Shown one piece after another: positions 46,024-55,123 of a DNA stretch of 64,000 nt. The stretch is taken from NCBI GenBank assembly GCA_964389675.1, contig CAYMEV010000006.1, positions 1-64,000 on the forward strand. The letters are read 5' to 3'. The stretch's first letter is position 1; every line of letters begins with the position of its first letter. The translations under genes were made by a program, and so were the position numbers. Under the pieces are notes generated by a model. The model did not search any database. It saw nothing but the letters and a program-made list of their open reading frames with translations, and was not told where the DNA came from. Source of the stretch: CAYMEV01 sp964389675 [NCBI: uncultured Candidatus Sumerlaeota bacterium]. Lineage in GTDB: Bacteria > CAYMEV01.

Positions 46024-46647
46024 ATGGGAAGAAACAAACAATACCGCGACAATTACATTGAATTCACAAAGAACCTTATACTTGAAAAAGCAGTCAGTGT
46101 CTTTCTGGAAAAATCTTTTTTCCTCTCTACAATTCATGACATCAGCTCTGCGGCTGAGGTCAGCATAAGCACGATTTACACCTATTTCAAGAATAAGGAC
46201 AATATCCTGTCCGAGCTGTTTAAGAGAAAATGGGTCCCGCTAATGGCAAGCCTCAGGGAAAAGATCCAGCAGGTTCCTGATGACAAAGACCGGCTCTACA
46301 ATGTCTTTAAGGCATGTATAGAAAATATTGATATCGAGCAGGATGCTGTCATGGTTCTTTTCCTTCATTCAAGGGTCATGGGGCATTTGAATGAATACAA
46401 CTACATAAATCCCCTGAATGACCTTTTCTCTCTTGTGGAGAAAGTAATTGAAGAAGAAAAGCAAAAGGGCAGGGTTTCAAAGAAATTTGATACATCTGCA
46501 ATAAGATCGGTTTTTACATCTGTCATTGATGGAGCAGTCTATTACACTTATCTTTCAAAGCAGAAAATAATCAAGGATAACCTGCATGAGAATTATAAGA
46601 AAAAGTTCCTTTCAATTGCAAAAAATATGATTCCCAGTCTTCAATAA
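46024..46647 (+). CDS. TetR family transcriptional regulator
   Basis: 207-residue repressor-like protein. The N-terminal helix-turn-helix (residues about 10-60) shows ISSAAEVSISTIYTYFKNKDNILSEL, the standard TetR pattern; the helical C-terminal ligand domain has no close recognisable relative. It lies 15 bases after the chemoreceptor-like fusion and probably shares its transcript, so it may regulate that gene or respond to the same ligand. The effector is unknown. Confidence 0.88.
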   Translation: MGRNKQYRDNYIEFTKNLILEKAVSVFLEKSFFLSTIHDISSAAEVSISTIYTYFKNKDNILSELFKRKWVPLMASLREKIQQVPDDKDRLYNVFKACIENIDIEQDAVMVLFLHSRVMGHLNEYNYINPLNDLFSLVEKVIEEEKQKGRVSKKFDTSAIRSVFTSVIDGAVYYTYLSKQKIIKDNLHENYKKKFLSIAKNMIPSLQ

Positions 46648-46733
46648 TAAGGCAGCTCAGTTAGAAAAATCTATTGCTTTTTTATAATTCTTAAATATTA
46701 TACTTCCTAAACTTTCTTAGGAGGTATGCATAA

Positions 46734-47384
46734 GTGGAAATTTTTCTGGACACTGCAAATATTGAGGAGATTAAAAAGGCAATTGACTGGGGCCTTTGCG
46801 ATGGAGTCACTACGAATCCATCCCTGGTCTCAAAGGAAAAAACTTCTTATAAGGATCATATTGCAAAGATAGCTGATCTTGTAGATGGGCCAGTAAGTGC
46901 AGAGGTTATATCGACAGATTATGATAATATTATCAAGGAAGCACATTCTCTTGCAAGCATAGCAAAGAATATAGTTATTAAGATCCCTATTAATACAAAC
47001 GGCCTTAAAGCAATGAAAACTCTCAGCAGTGAAGGGATTAGCGTAAACACAACTCTTGTTTTCAATACTTTCCAGGCACTTTTCGCTGCAAAAGCGGGCA
47101 GTGATTATGTAAGCCCATTTATTGGGAGGCTTGACGATATTGGAGAGAACGGCCTTGATATAGTAAGCCAGATTCTTACTGTTTTTCAGAACTATAGCAT
47201 TGATACAAGGGTCATAGTGGCAAGTGTCAGACATCCAGTACATGTTCTCGAATCTGCTCTTCTCGGGGCGGATATTGTAACACTGCCTTTTGGAGTACTT
47301 GAAAAGCTGATTAAACACCCTCTTACAGATATCGGCCTTGAGAGATTCATTTCTGATTCGAAAAAGATCGATATTAAATTCTAA
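46734..47384 (+). CDS. transaldolase, FSA/TalC type
   Basis: 216-residue class I aldolase of the small transaldolase group (MipB/TalC/fructose-6-phosphate aldolase). The FLDTAN start, GVTTNPSL motif, Schiff-base lysine region VIKIPI and SPFIGRLDD are all present. It starts with GTG at 46734, preceded by AGGAGG at nine bases. Members either transfer dihydroxyacetone units in the pentose phosphate pathway or cleave fructose 6-phosphate; short proteins with this motif set are usually annotated as transaldolase. The GWxTD gene starts six bases later. Confidence 0.92.
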   Translation: MEIFLDTANIEEIKKAIDWGLCDGVTTNPSLVSKEKTSYKDHIAKIADLVDGPVSAEVISTDYDNIIKEAHSLASIAKNIVIKIPINTNGLKAMKTLSSEGISVNTTLVFNTFQALFAAKAGSDYVSPFIGRLDDIGENGLDIVSQILTVFQNYSIDTRVIVASVRHPVHVLESALLGADIVTLPFGVLEKLIKHPLTDIGLERFISDSKKIDIKF

Positions 47385-47390
47385 AAAGCT

Positions 47391-48866
47391 ATGAAAAAAA
47401 TAAAAATATTAACATTAATATTGGTTCCATTAATTGTCCTGATAGGATGCTCTTCCAGAAAAGACCTGGTTGAAAGGTTTCCGGCAAAATTCAAAGGCTT
47501 CTATAAACTCACCAAGTATGTGCTTACACCTGAAGAATTTGATGAATTCTTAGCTCTTCCGGAACCTGAACAGGAGCAATATATACTTGATTTCTGGGAA
47601 AAGACTAACCCATTCCCCGATACACTGAACAATGAATTCAGGGATCTTCTTATCGAACGTACAAAAGAAGCTGATGAAAAATTCAAGTTTGCCAAAACGA
47701 TGGGATCAGATACGGACAGAGGCAGGATATACGTAATGTATGGACCGCCTGATGACATTGAAACAAGGGATTATGACAAGGAATATGATGATGATATAAG
47801 CGAGATGAGTACGAGGAGAGAAACTGACGCTGATATAGCAGGCGATTACAGGAAACAGAAGAATTACGAATACTGGACCTATGAGAATACATTTGGACTG
47901 AAGCCAAACACAGTAATTACATTTGTAGATGATTATTCCTCAAACCAGTACAAGCTACTGTCAAATCTTCTGACCTACCAGGATAAGAACATCCCGAATC
48001 CTCTACGCCTGTACCTCTCTGAAGAGGGAAAGGCATTGTACCAGCAAAACTATGCTGCAAAAGATACCTCCCTGATTCAGAAAATAGACGAAAAGAGGCC
48101 TATAGCCATAAATCTTGATTACATTGCCTATCCCCTGAGCAAAGGCCAGATTGACCTTATGGTGCTGATTTATCTTCCATTGAAAAATCTTGTTTTCATA
48201 GAGAACGATTTAGGCCAATCAAGCTCAATAGTGGAAGTGGAGGCAAATTTCAAGGAAAAAGGCAATATGTACAGCAGGACATATACAGAGGAGATCACCG
48301 TCAAGCAAAAATCCCTTATGAAATATGCTTCAAGCGGGTCATATCTTATGGTTATCGGCTTTATGATACCTATGGATACATATTCAGTCAGCATAAAGAT
48401 CAAGGACCTGAGAAGCGGAAGCGAGGGATCATCAACCGTTAACATAATCCCAATAACCGCTATAAGAGCTGATAAAATCAATATGTTCTGCAGCAAGATC
48501 CTGCTATCATCTGAAAATGAAGAAAGAATATTTGCAAAAAAGGACAATAAGCTTCTCCTTGACGGGAAAGCCTTTAGACCTGTTTTTGGAAGCGTATACT
48601 CAAAAACTGACCAGCTGTACCTGTATATGACTGCATTTATGGACTGCAGCAACCCACCTGACAGCCTTGATATTACAATTCAGCTTCTGTCAAGTGAAAC
48701 AGGAAATGAATTATCTGCTGTCAGCTATAAAGCAGGCATAACAAATAATAAGCTTGTGGTGAGCAGATCATTGGATGTTTCAGGGATTACCACAGGTCAA
48801 TATGAGATTAGAATACTGCATGGTAATGAAATTCTTCAGAGCAGGAATTTTTACTTTCTAAGATAA
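47391..48866 (+). CDS. GWxTD-domain lipoprotein
   Basis: 491-residue protein with a lipoprotein signal (hydrophobic residues 5-18, Cys at about 20 in LIGCSS). Residues about 45-130 match the GWxTD domain of unknown function: YILDFWEKTNPFPDT, NEF and MGSDTDRGRIYVMYGPPDDIE. The name-giving Trp is Ser here (GSDTD rather than GWxTD), while the TDRGR.Y..YGPP core is kept. The C-terminal two thirds resemble a beta-rich, carbohydrate- or cell-surface-type region. Function of the family is unknown. Confidence 0.82.
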   Translation: MKKIKILTLILVPLIVLIGCSSRKDLVERFPAKFKGFYKLTKYVLTPEEFDEFLALPEPEQEQYILDFWEKTNPFPDTLNNEFRDLLIERTKEADEKFKFAKTMGSDTDRGRIYVMYGPPDDIETRDYDKEYDDDISEMSTRRETDADIAGDYRKQKNYEYWTYENTFGLKPNTVITFVDDYSSNQYKLLSNLLTYQDKNIPNPLRLYLSEEGKALYQQNYAAKDTSLIQKIDEKRPIAINLDYIAYPLSKGQIDLMVLIYLPLKNLVFIENDLGQSSSIVEVEANFKEKGNMYSRTYTEEITVKQKSLMKYASSGSYLMVIGFMIPMDTYSVSIKIKDLRSGSEGSSTVNIIPITAIRADKINMFCSKILLSSENEERIFAKKDNKLLLDGKAFRPVFGSVYSKTDQLYLYMTAFMDCSNPPDSLDITIQLLSSETGNELSAVSYKAGITNNKLVVSRSLDVSGITTGQYEIRILHGNEILQSRNFYFLR

Positions 48867-48891
48867 TTAATTACTGAAAAGGAGTTTTCCT

Positions 48892-50565
48892 ATGTCGAAT
48901 TATGATATTGAAAAGATAAATTCCCAGAAAAGCAAATGGGAAGAGAAGGAAATAAAGAAGGTGCTCGAAAGATTTGGTGAGAGGAAAAAAGAGTTTATCC
49001 TTGATTCAGAAATCCCTGTTGACAGGCTTTATACACCAGCTGATACAGAAAATCTTGATTATACCAATGAGCTCGGGTTCCCGGGCCAGTTTCCATTTAC
49101 CAGGGGAGTACAGGCAACAATGTACAGAAGCAGGTACTGGACCATGAGACAATACGCCGGATTCGGAACAGCGCAGGAGACCAACGAACGGTTCCGCTAT
49201 CTTCTTGAACAGGGACAGACAGGCTTATCAACTGCTTTTGACCTCCCTACTCAGATTGGCCTGGATTCAGACGATAACTTATCATCAGGGGAAGTCGGCA
49301 AGGTAGGAGTTGCAATTGATACTATAAAGGATATGGAAATCCTTTTCGATAAAATACCCCTTGACAAGGTATCAACCTCAATGACCATAAATGCTTCCGC
49401 TATAGTGCTTCTTGCAATGTATGTAGCTGTAGCTGAAAACAGGAATATTGACATTTCACTTCTTTCAGGAACAATTCAGAATGATATACTGAAGGAATAT
49501 TTTGCGAGGGGAACTTACATATTTCCCCCAAAACCATCCATGAGGCTTATAACAAATATATTCTCCTATGCAAGCAAGCACCTTCCCAAATTTAATACAA
49601 TAAGCATTAGCGGATATCATATAAGGGAAGCAGGATCAACAGCATCAGAAGAAGTAGCTTTCACTCTCTGCGATGCCATAGAATATGTCAACTCTGCATT
49701 GGCTGCTGGCTTAGATGTTGATGTATTTGCACCCCGGCTTTCATTCTTCTTTAATGTCCATAATAATTTCTTCGAAGAAATTGCAAAATTCAGGTCCGCC
49801 AGAAGGATATGGGCAAGGATAATGAAGGAAAAATTCAATGCTAAAAATCCAAAGTCCATGATGCTCAGGTTTCATAGCCAGACAGCCGGAAGCACTCTTA
49901 CAGCTCAGCAGCCCATGAACAATATAGTAAGGGTTGCCCTCCAGGCCCTTTCATCAGTTCTGGGAGGAACCCAATCCCTGCATACCAATTCTTTCGACGA
50001 AGCCCTTGCACTTCCTACGGAAGAATCAGTCATGATAGCCTTGAGAACTCAGCAGATAATTGCTAATGAGTCAGGTATTGCAGATACAGTTGACCCTCTT
50101 GCGGGCAGCTATTTTATTGAAAGCCTGACAGCCAGCCTTGAAGAAAAGATAATTGAAATAATGAATGAAATAGATAAAATGGGTGGAATGCTGAAAGCCA
50201 TTGAAGAGGGATATGTGCAGAAAAGAATAGAGGCATCTGCCTATAGATACCAGCAGGATATAGAAAAAGACAAAAAGATAATTGTCGGGCTGAATAAATT
50301 CACAAAAGATGAGGAGCTAAAGCTCAACCTTCAGAAAATTTCTGAAGAAGTAGAGGCAAATCAGGTTGCAAAACTTAAAGAAATAAAAACAAACCGAAAT
50401 AATGAGGCAGTCAGGAAGCATTTAGAGATAATCAAAAAAAGTGCCGAAGGTGATGAAAACCTTTTTGAGCCTATTATGAACGCAGTAAAGGATTATACCA
50501 GCCTTGGAGAAATAATAAACACATTAAAAAGCGTCTTTGGTGAATTTAGAGAATCATACTCATAG
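48892..50565 (+). CDS. methylmalonyl-CoA mutase, catalytic subunit (no B12-binding domain)
   Basis: 557-residue TIM-barrel catalytic subunit of the adenosylcobalamin-dependent mutase that interconverts methylmalonyl-CoA and succinyl-CoA. The substrate region RGVQATMYRSRYWTMRQYAGFGTA and the conserved HSQTAGSTLTAQQP are intact. The C-terminal cobalamin domain of fused mutases is absent, as in split archaeal and some bacterial enzymes, and no separate B12-binding gene is in this window. Isobutyryl-CoA or ethylmalonyl-CoA mutase activity is possible. It follows the GWxTD gene by 25 bases. Propionate or odd-chain metabolism is inferred. Confidence 0.9.
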   Translation: MSNYDIEKINSQKSKWEEKEIKKVLERFGERKKEFILDSEIPVDRLYTPADTENLDYTNELGFPGQFPFTRGVQATMYRSRYWTMRQYAGFGTAQETNERFRYLLEQGQTGLSTAFDLPTQIGLDSDDNLSSGEVGKVGVAIDTIKDMEILFDKIPLDKVSTSMTINASAIVLLAMYVAVAENRNIDISLLSGTIQNDILKEYFARGTYIFPPKPSMRLITNIFSYASKHLPKFNTISISGYHIREAGSTASEEVAFTLCDAIEYVNSALAAGLDVDVFAPRLSFFFNVHNNFFEEIAKFRSARRIWARIMKEKFNAKNPKSMMLRFHSQTAGSTLTAQQPMNNIVRVALQALSSVLGGTQSLHTNSFDEALALPTEESVMIALRTQQIIANESGIADTVDPLAGSYFIESLTASLEEKIIEIMNEIDKMGGMLKAIEEGYVQKRIEASAYRYQQDIEKDKKIIVGLNKFTKDEELKLNLQKISEEVEANQVAKLKEIKTNRNNEAVRKHLEIIKKSAEGDENLFEPIMNAVKDYTSLGEIINTLKSVFGEFRESYS

Positions 50566-50581
50566 GAGAGGACTGATTATT

Positions 50582-50917
50582 ATGGAAAACAATATTGAAT
50601 ATGCTGATTTTGCAAAAATCGATCTAAAGGTAGGCCAGGTAATTGAAGCCGAAGATGTCCCTGAAACAGATAAGCTGATAAGGATGAAAGTTGATCTTGG
50701 CAATGAGACAAGGCAGATAGTTGCAGGAATTAAAGGAAGTTATATGCCTGAAGACCTGCTGAATAAAAAGATTGCTGTTGTATATAACCTCAAACCCAGA
50801 ACAATAAGGGGGCTATTAAGTGAAGGCATGCTTCTTGCGGCATCCACAGCTGACCATGGTGTTATTTCTGTCCTTACAGTTGACAAGGATATTCCAAACG
50901 GATCTCATATAAAATGA
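50582..50917 (+). CDS. stand-alone tRNA-binding protein (MetG beta/CsaA-like)
   Basis: 111-residue OB-fold protein. The KIDLKVGQVIEAEDVPETDKLIRMKVDLG segment and GIKGSYMPEDLLNKKIAVVYNLKPRTIRG match the tRNA-binding domain found at the C terminus of methionyl-tRNA synthetase, in Trbp111 and CsaA. I take the ATG at 50582, behind AGGAGAGG, because the longer frame only adds residues inside the mutase gene's end. It may serve as a detached beta subunit for a MetG elsewhere or as a CsaA-type chaperone. Confidence 0.88.
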   Translation: MENNIEYADFAKIDLKVGQVIEAEDVPETDKLIRMKVDLGNETRQIVAGIKGSYMPEDLLNKKIAVVYNLKPRTIRGLLSEGMLLAASTADHGVISVLTVDKDIPNGSHIK

Positions 50918-50922
50918 TGTAG

Positions 50923-50954
50923 AACAGGTTGCAGCTTAAGGGCTGCAGCCTGTT
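50923..50954 (+). terminator. hairpin after the tRNA-binding protein gene
   Basis: AACAGGTTGCAGC (50923-50935) and GCTGCAGCCTGTT (50942-50954) form a 13-base stem with one G-T pair and a six-base loop. Only a weak T-run follows, so the terminator is plausible but inefficient. Confidence 0.5.
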
Positions 50955-50981
50955 ATTCCCGGATATATCAGGAAACAGGAA

Positions 50982-52634
50982 ATGATAGAAGATTCTCCCC
51001 TTATAATACAAAGTGATGGAACATTTCTTTTGTTCGTCGAACACCCTCTTTATGAGGAAATAAGAGATGAACTTGCTTCTTTTGCTGAATTAATAAAAAG
51101 CCCTGAACATATACACACTTATAGAATTACAAACATCAGCCTATGGAATGCTGCATCCATTAATAAAGACCACAGGGATATAATAGCTTTCCTCAATAAG
51201 TACTCCAAATATTCACTGCCTCAGAATATAATTAAGATGATAAGGGAGACCATCACTAAATATGGTATTTTTTACCTCTCTGGCTCGCCCCTGGAGACAA
51301 CCTTATGTGCCAGGCCTGGTAAAAAAGAACTGCTTGGGAGGGTCATCTCCAATAAGGATATATCTGCACTTGTATCACTGAAGAGAGGGAAGATCATTGT
51401 TAATCCCTATAAAAGAGGAATCCTGAAGCAGAAACTGATTGAGCTCGGCTATCCCGTTGATGACAGGGCAGGCTATATTGACGGAGACCCTTTGCCCATA
51501 AAGCTAAAATATGGGTCAAGCTTCAGCTTAAGACCTTATCAGAAAGAAGCCGCAGATATTTTCTTTGGAAAAAATAACCGGGGAGGGAGCGGCGTGATAT
51601 GCCTGCCCTGCGGAAGCGGAAAAACAATAGTAGGTTTGAGGATAATGGAGCTGCTGAGCACAAAAACACTTATCCTTGTAGCAAATATAATTGCTGCAAG
51701 GCAATGGGTTACAGAGCTTGGAGAAAAAAGCTTTGTAAATCCTGATGATATAGGTGAATTTTCAGGAGAAAAAAAAGAGATAAGGCCGATCACCATTGCA
51801 ACCTATCAAATATTAACCTACAGAAAGGACAAAAACTCCCCATTTATCCATTTCGACCTGTTCTCAAAACAGAACTGGGGCCTGATTATATATGATGAAG
51901 TGCATCTTCTCCCGGCGCCGGTATTTCAGATTACAGCTCTTGTCCAAGCCAAAAGGCGCCTCGGGCTTACTGCCACTTTAGTAAGGGAAGACGGCAAGGA
52001 AAAGGATGTATTTTCACTGATAGGCCCCAAAAAATACGATGTTCCCTGGAAAACTCTTGAAAAGATAAAATTTATAGCAAAGGCGGTCTGCTATGAGATC
52101 AGGATCGAACTTCCGGAAGAACTGAATCTGGATTATCTTACCTCGACAAAAAGGCAGGCTTTCAGGATAGCTTCTGAAAACCCTGAAAAGATAAAATATA
52201 TCAGGAAACTGCTTGATAAATATAAAAGCTCGAAAATCATTATTATTGGCCAGTATATAAACCAGCTCAATAAAATACAGCAGATATTCAATATACCATT
52301 AATCAAGGGGAGTACTCCAAATCGAGAGAGAGAGGAAATATACAACAGTTTCAGAAAGGGGGAGTTTAACAGGCTGATACTGTCGAAGGTAGGAAATGTA
52401 GCTGTTGATATTCCCGATGCAAATGTACTGATACAGGTTTCCGGCAGTTTTGGCTCCAGACAGGAGGAAGCACAGAGGCTTGGAAGAATACTAAGACCAA
52501 AAGACAATGAAGCAATATTTTTCTCTCTTGTCTCCAAAGGGACCCATGAGCAGGATTTTGCACTCAACAGGCAGATATTCCTCGCTGAACAGGGCTACTC
52601 CTATCAGATATTAGACGGAATCCACTTTCTTTAA
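50982..52634 (+). CDS. XPB/Rad25-type superfamily 2 DNA helicase
   Basis: 550-residue helicase close in length to bacterial XPB. Walker A CGSGKT, the DEVH box, and RLGLTATLVRED with IGPKKYDVPW are strongly XPB-like; the C-terminal helicase lobe ends in GTHEQDFALNRQ. The N-terminal 170 residues form the damage-recognition-like domain. In archaea XPB pairs with the nuclease Bax1, which is not adjacent here. A DNA repair role is inferred from family; the gene stands alone behind a hairpin and is convergent with the beta-lactamase-like gene. Confidence 0.9.
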   Translation: MIEDSPLIIQSDGTFLLFVEHPLYEEIRDELASFAELIKSPEHIHTYRITNISLWNAASINKDHRDIIAFLNKYSKYSLPQNIIKMIRETITKYGIFYLSGSPLETTLCARPGKKELLGRVISNKDISALVSLKRGKIIVNPYKRGILKQKLIELGYPVDDRAGYIDGDPLPIKLKYGSSFSLRPYQKEAADIFFGKNNRGGSGVICLPCGSGKTIVGLRIMELLSTKTLILVANIIAARQWVTELGEKSFVNPDDIGEFSGEKKEIRPITIATYQILTYRKDKNSPFIHFDLFSKQNWGLIIYDEVHLLPAPVFQITALVQAKRRLGLTATLVREDGKEKDVFSLIGPKKYDVPWKTLEKIKFIAKAVCYEIRIELPEELNLDYLTSTKRQAFRIASENPEKIKYIRKLLDKYKSSKIIIIGQYINQLNKIQQIFNIPLIKGSTPNREREEIYNSFRKGEFNRLILSKVGNVAVDIPDANVLIQVSGSFGSRQEEAQRLGRILRPKDNEAIFFSLVSKGTHEQDFALNRQIFLAEQGYSYQILDGIHFL

Positions 52635-52638
52635 ACAG

Positions 52639-55074
52639 TTAATCTGATAAAGGCTCTTTTTCCCCTTCTGCCCTGTATCCCTCAAAAACCATTCCCATTT
52701 GATGCAATGTCATCTTCATACTGTTTTTTTCCTGGTCCTTAGTAAATACTACCTTTATTACAACTGCATCTGAAAAGAACTCAGTATCTGATCTGGGAAA
52801 TATCTCCAACCTGGGCTGGCCTGAAATCTGGATAAAAAGGCTTTGGTCTTCCTCAAATACTGTAATGGTAAAAACAGAGAAATCATATTCCCCGATATAA
52901 TCTTTATAAACGGATTTATCTATATCCGCTATAATATTGTCAGTAATCTTTACTGCTTTTATTTCCCTTCCGCCCTGCTTGTGAACAGCATGGGTCACAT
53001 TGCCTTCTTCATCACATATAAATCTTATCTGAGCATCCACAACCTTCCAGAAAAATTCATTATCCGCCTTCGGAAAGATCTCAAATTCGTTCTGGAAAGC
53101 AAGCTTGGCAAACATCTGATCTCCTTCCCTTCTTACCTTCATTACAATCCCGCTGTAATTATAACTACCGGTATAAATATCCCAGTTTTCAGTAGAGATA
53201 TTCTGAGCTGTCCTGTATGATTCCTGCTCAGACATATCTTCCCAGAGATACATTTCCACTGCAGTCTCTGCCAGTTCTCCTGCCGACATACCCTCTCCCG
53301 AAGGAATACAGTTCTGCAGTACAGCTACTGTTGCATTCAGATCAGTGTATCTTCTTAAATCTGTGTTAAATCCATGCAGCCCCCCGCCGTGAGAGATCTC
53401 TTTCAAGCCTCTCTTTTCTGAGATAATCCACCCGTACCCGTATTTAAAAGGATTCTCCACCATACTTCCATCATTCAGTGTAACAGGGGTAAAAGCCATA
53501 TCAAGGCTTTGTCCGGAAAGCAGTTTTTTGTTAAAGACAGCCTCATTCCATAAATAGAGGTCATATGCTGTTGAATACAGGGCTCCTGCCCCGCCTGCCC
53601 ATGACATATCCCAATTGACAGCCTTCCTGAAAATGCCGTTTTCATATGAAAAACCGTAGGCCTCATTTTTTATGATATCCCTGCTGTTATGGATTCCTGT
53701 ATCATTCATGCCCAGGGGAATAAAAAATATTTCTTTGAGATACTCTCCAAGCGGCTTTTCTGTGACCTGCTCGAGTATATATCCCAGTATTACATAGCCA
53801 GAGTTATTGTAAAGCCAGCCATCACCGGGATCAAAATTATATTCATCATCCCATATAAAATTAATAATATCTATTGTATCTACTTCAGAAGTCAGCTTTT
53901 CCATAAACTCCTGCTTGTTGGTATAACTCTGAATACCTGATGTATGCGTCAGAAGATGGTGGATCGTAACCTCATCACCTCTTGGAAAACCAGGAATAAA
54001 ATCTGCGAGCTTATCATCAAGGCTTATCTTTCCCTCTTCGATCATTCTCAATATTGCTGATGATACGAACTGCTTTGTCACTGAGCCGATCCTTGATTTG
54101 GTATTGTTTGTGAAAGGGACATTGTTTCCAATATCAGCATTTCCATAGCTTTTATGATAGATAATTTTGCCATCCCTTGAAAATAATATGGATGCACCGG
54201 GTGTATCTTCATTAAAAATAAGATTATAACAGGTATCAAGTACCTCTTCTGCCTCAGGCATTGGCAGCGATTCATCAGCGCCCTTCTCAATCAGATAGTC
54301 GCAGGTCTCTGTCCTTCCCCCTATTTTTGCCCTGTGAAGCGCTGTAAGCCCAAGAGCATCAGTAGAATTGATATCAGCGCCCGCAGATAAAAGAAGGTCT
54401 ATGTCATCAAGATTCCCCTGGTAGGCGGCTCTTACAAACCTTTCATTTATTGACTGATCATCCAGGATCCTGGCATAAAACCCCCAGTCCTCCCTGGAAT
54501 TCTGTATCTTTATTAGAATATGATTTTCACCCTCATTGAGCTTTACAGGAATAAGATCATTATCCCTTTGAGCTTTCTGCTCGGTAAATGACTCAAACAC
54601 CGGTTCCTGGTTTATATAAACCTCTGCGCCGTCATCGGTGCCAATCCCCATTATTACATCAGCATCTTCAGATGAGTATACCATGACATATGCATATGCG
54701 ACAGCGTAACTGCTTTCACCCAGGGCTTCATTTAAATCCACAAAATCTGTTGATGATTCATATTTCTTCCACATATATCCCTTATCGGCGATCTTTATTT
54801 CAGTGCCCTTCCTGATTGCGGATATAATCGAATTGCTGTCCTCTTTTATATAGCCTTTAATAAGCGCTTCCTTTGCATGGCTATCGGATTTCACATCCTC
54901 ATCGCCTTCATGGTATATTATCGGACCCAGCACATACCATGACCTTAGAAATGCTCTTGGCTTGACATCGACTGCCTGTAAGCCGGTTTCCTGTCCAAAG
55001 ATCAGCATTCCTGATCCGGACAGCCATATTAACACAACTATAATTGCTGTTAATACTGCTATTTTTGCACTCAT
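52639..55074 (-). CDS. mosaic exported serine beta-lactamase-like protein with ankyrin repeats
   Basis: 811-residue exported protein, signal peptide at the N terminus (IAVLTAIIVVLIWLSGSG). In order: a beta-sandwich, carbohydrate-module-like region (about 35-210), two ankyrin repeats (about 212-272), a class C beta-lactamase/peptidase fold with Ser331-x-x-Lys334, Tyr422-Asn-Asn and HGGG, and two DUF3471-like beta modules at the end (about 610-800). The catalytic residues are complete, so it may be an esterase, D-aminopeptidase or PBP-like hydrolase. Downstream of a TraB/GumN gene on the same strand. Confidence 0.85.
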   Translation of the reverse strand: MSAKIAVLTAIIVVLIWLSGSGMLIFGQETGLQAVDVKPRAFLRSWYVLGPIIYHEGDEDVKSDSHAKEALIKGYIKEDSNSIISAIRKGTEIKIADKGYMWKKYESSTDFVDLNEALGESSYAVAYAYVMVYSSEDADVIMGIGTDDGAEVYINQEPVFESFTEQKAQRDNDLIPVKLNEGENHILIKIQNSREDWGFYARILDDQSINERFVRAAYQGNLDDIDLLLSAGADINSTDALGLTALHRAKIGGRTETCDYLIEKGADESLPMPEAEEVLDTCYNLIFNEDTPGASILFSRDGKIIYHKSYGNADIGNNVPFTNNTKSRIGSVTKQFVSSAILRMIEEGKISLDDKLADFIPGFPRGDEVTIHHLLTHTSGIQSYTNKQEFMEKLTSEVDTIDIINFIWDDEYNFDPGDGWLYNNSGYVILGYILEQVTEKPLGEYLKEIFFIPLGMNDTGIHNSRDIIKNEAYGFSYENGIFRKAVNWDMSWAGGAGALYSTAYDLYLWNEAVFNKKLLSGQSLDMAFTPVTLNDGSMVENPFKYGYGWIISEKRGLKEISHGGGLHGFNTDLRRYTDLNATVAVLQNCIPSGEGMSAGELAETAVEMYLWEDMSEQESYRTAQNISTENWDIYTGSYNYSGIVMKVRREGDQMFAKLAFQNEFEIFPKADNEFFWKVVDAQIRFICDEEGNVTHAVHKQGGREIKAVKITDNIIADIDKSVYKDYIGEYDFSVFTITVFEEDQSLFIQISGQPRLEIFPRSDTEFFSDAVVIKVVFTKDQEKNSMKMTLHQMGMVFEGYRAEGEKEPLSD

Positions 55075-55123
55075 AAAATATCCCCCTTATAAAAATCCTG
55101 TATTAAAGGTCTATTTGACACAG

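Noticed and set aside
46830-47318. A 162-codon frame opposite the transaldolase gene
   Set aside because: It is the antisense of a clear transaldolase and shows no recognisable protein features.
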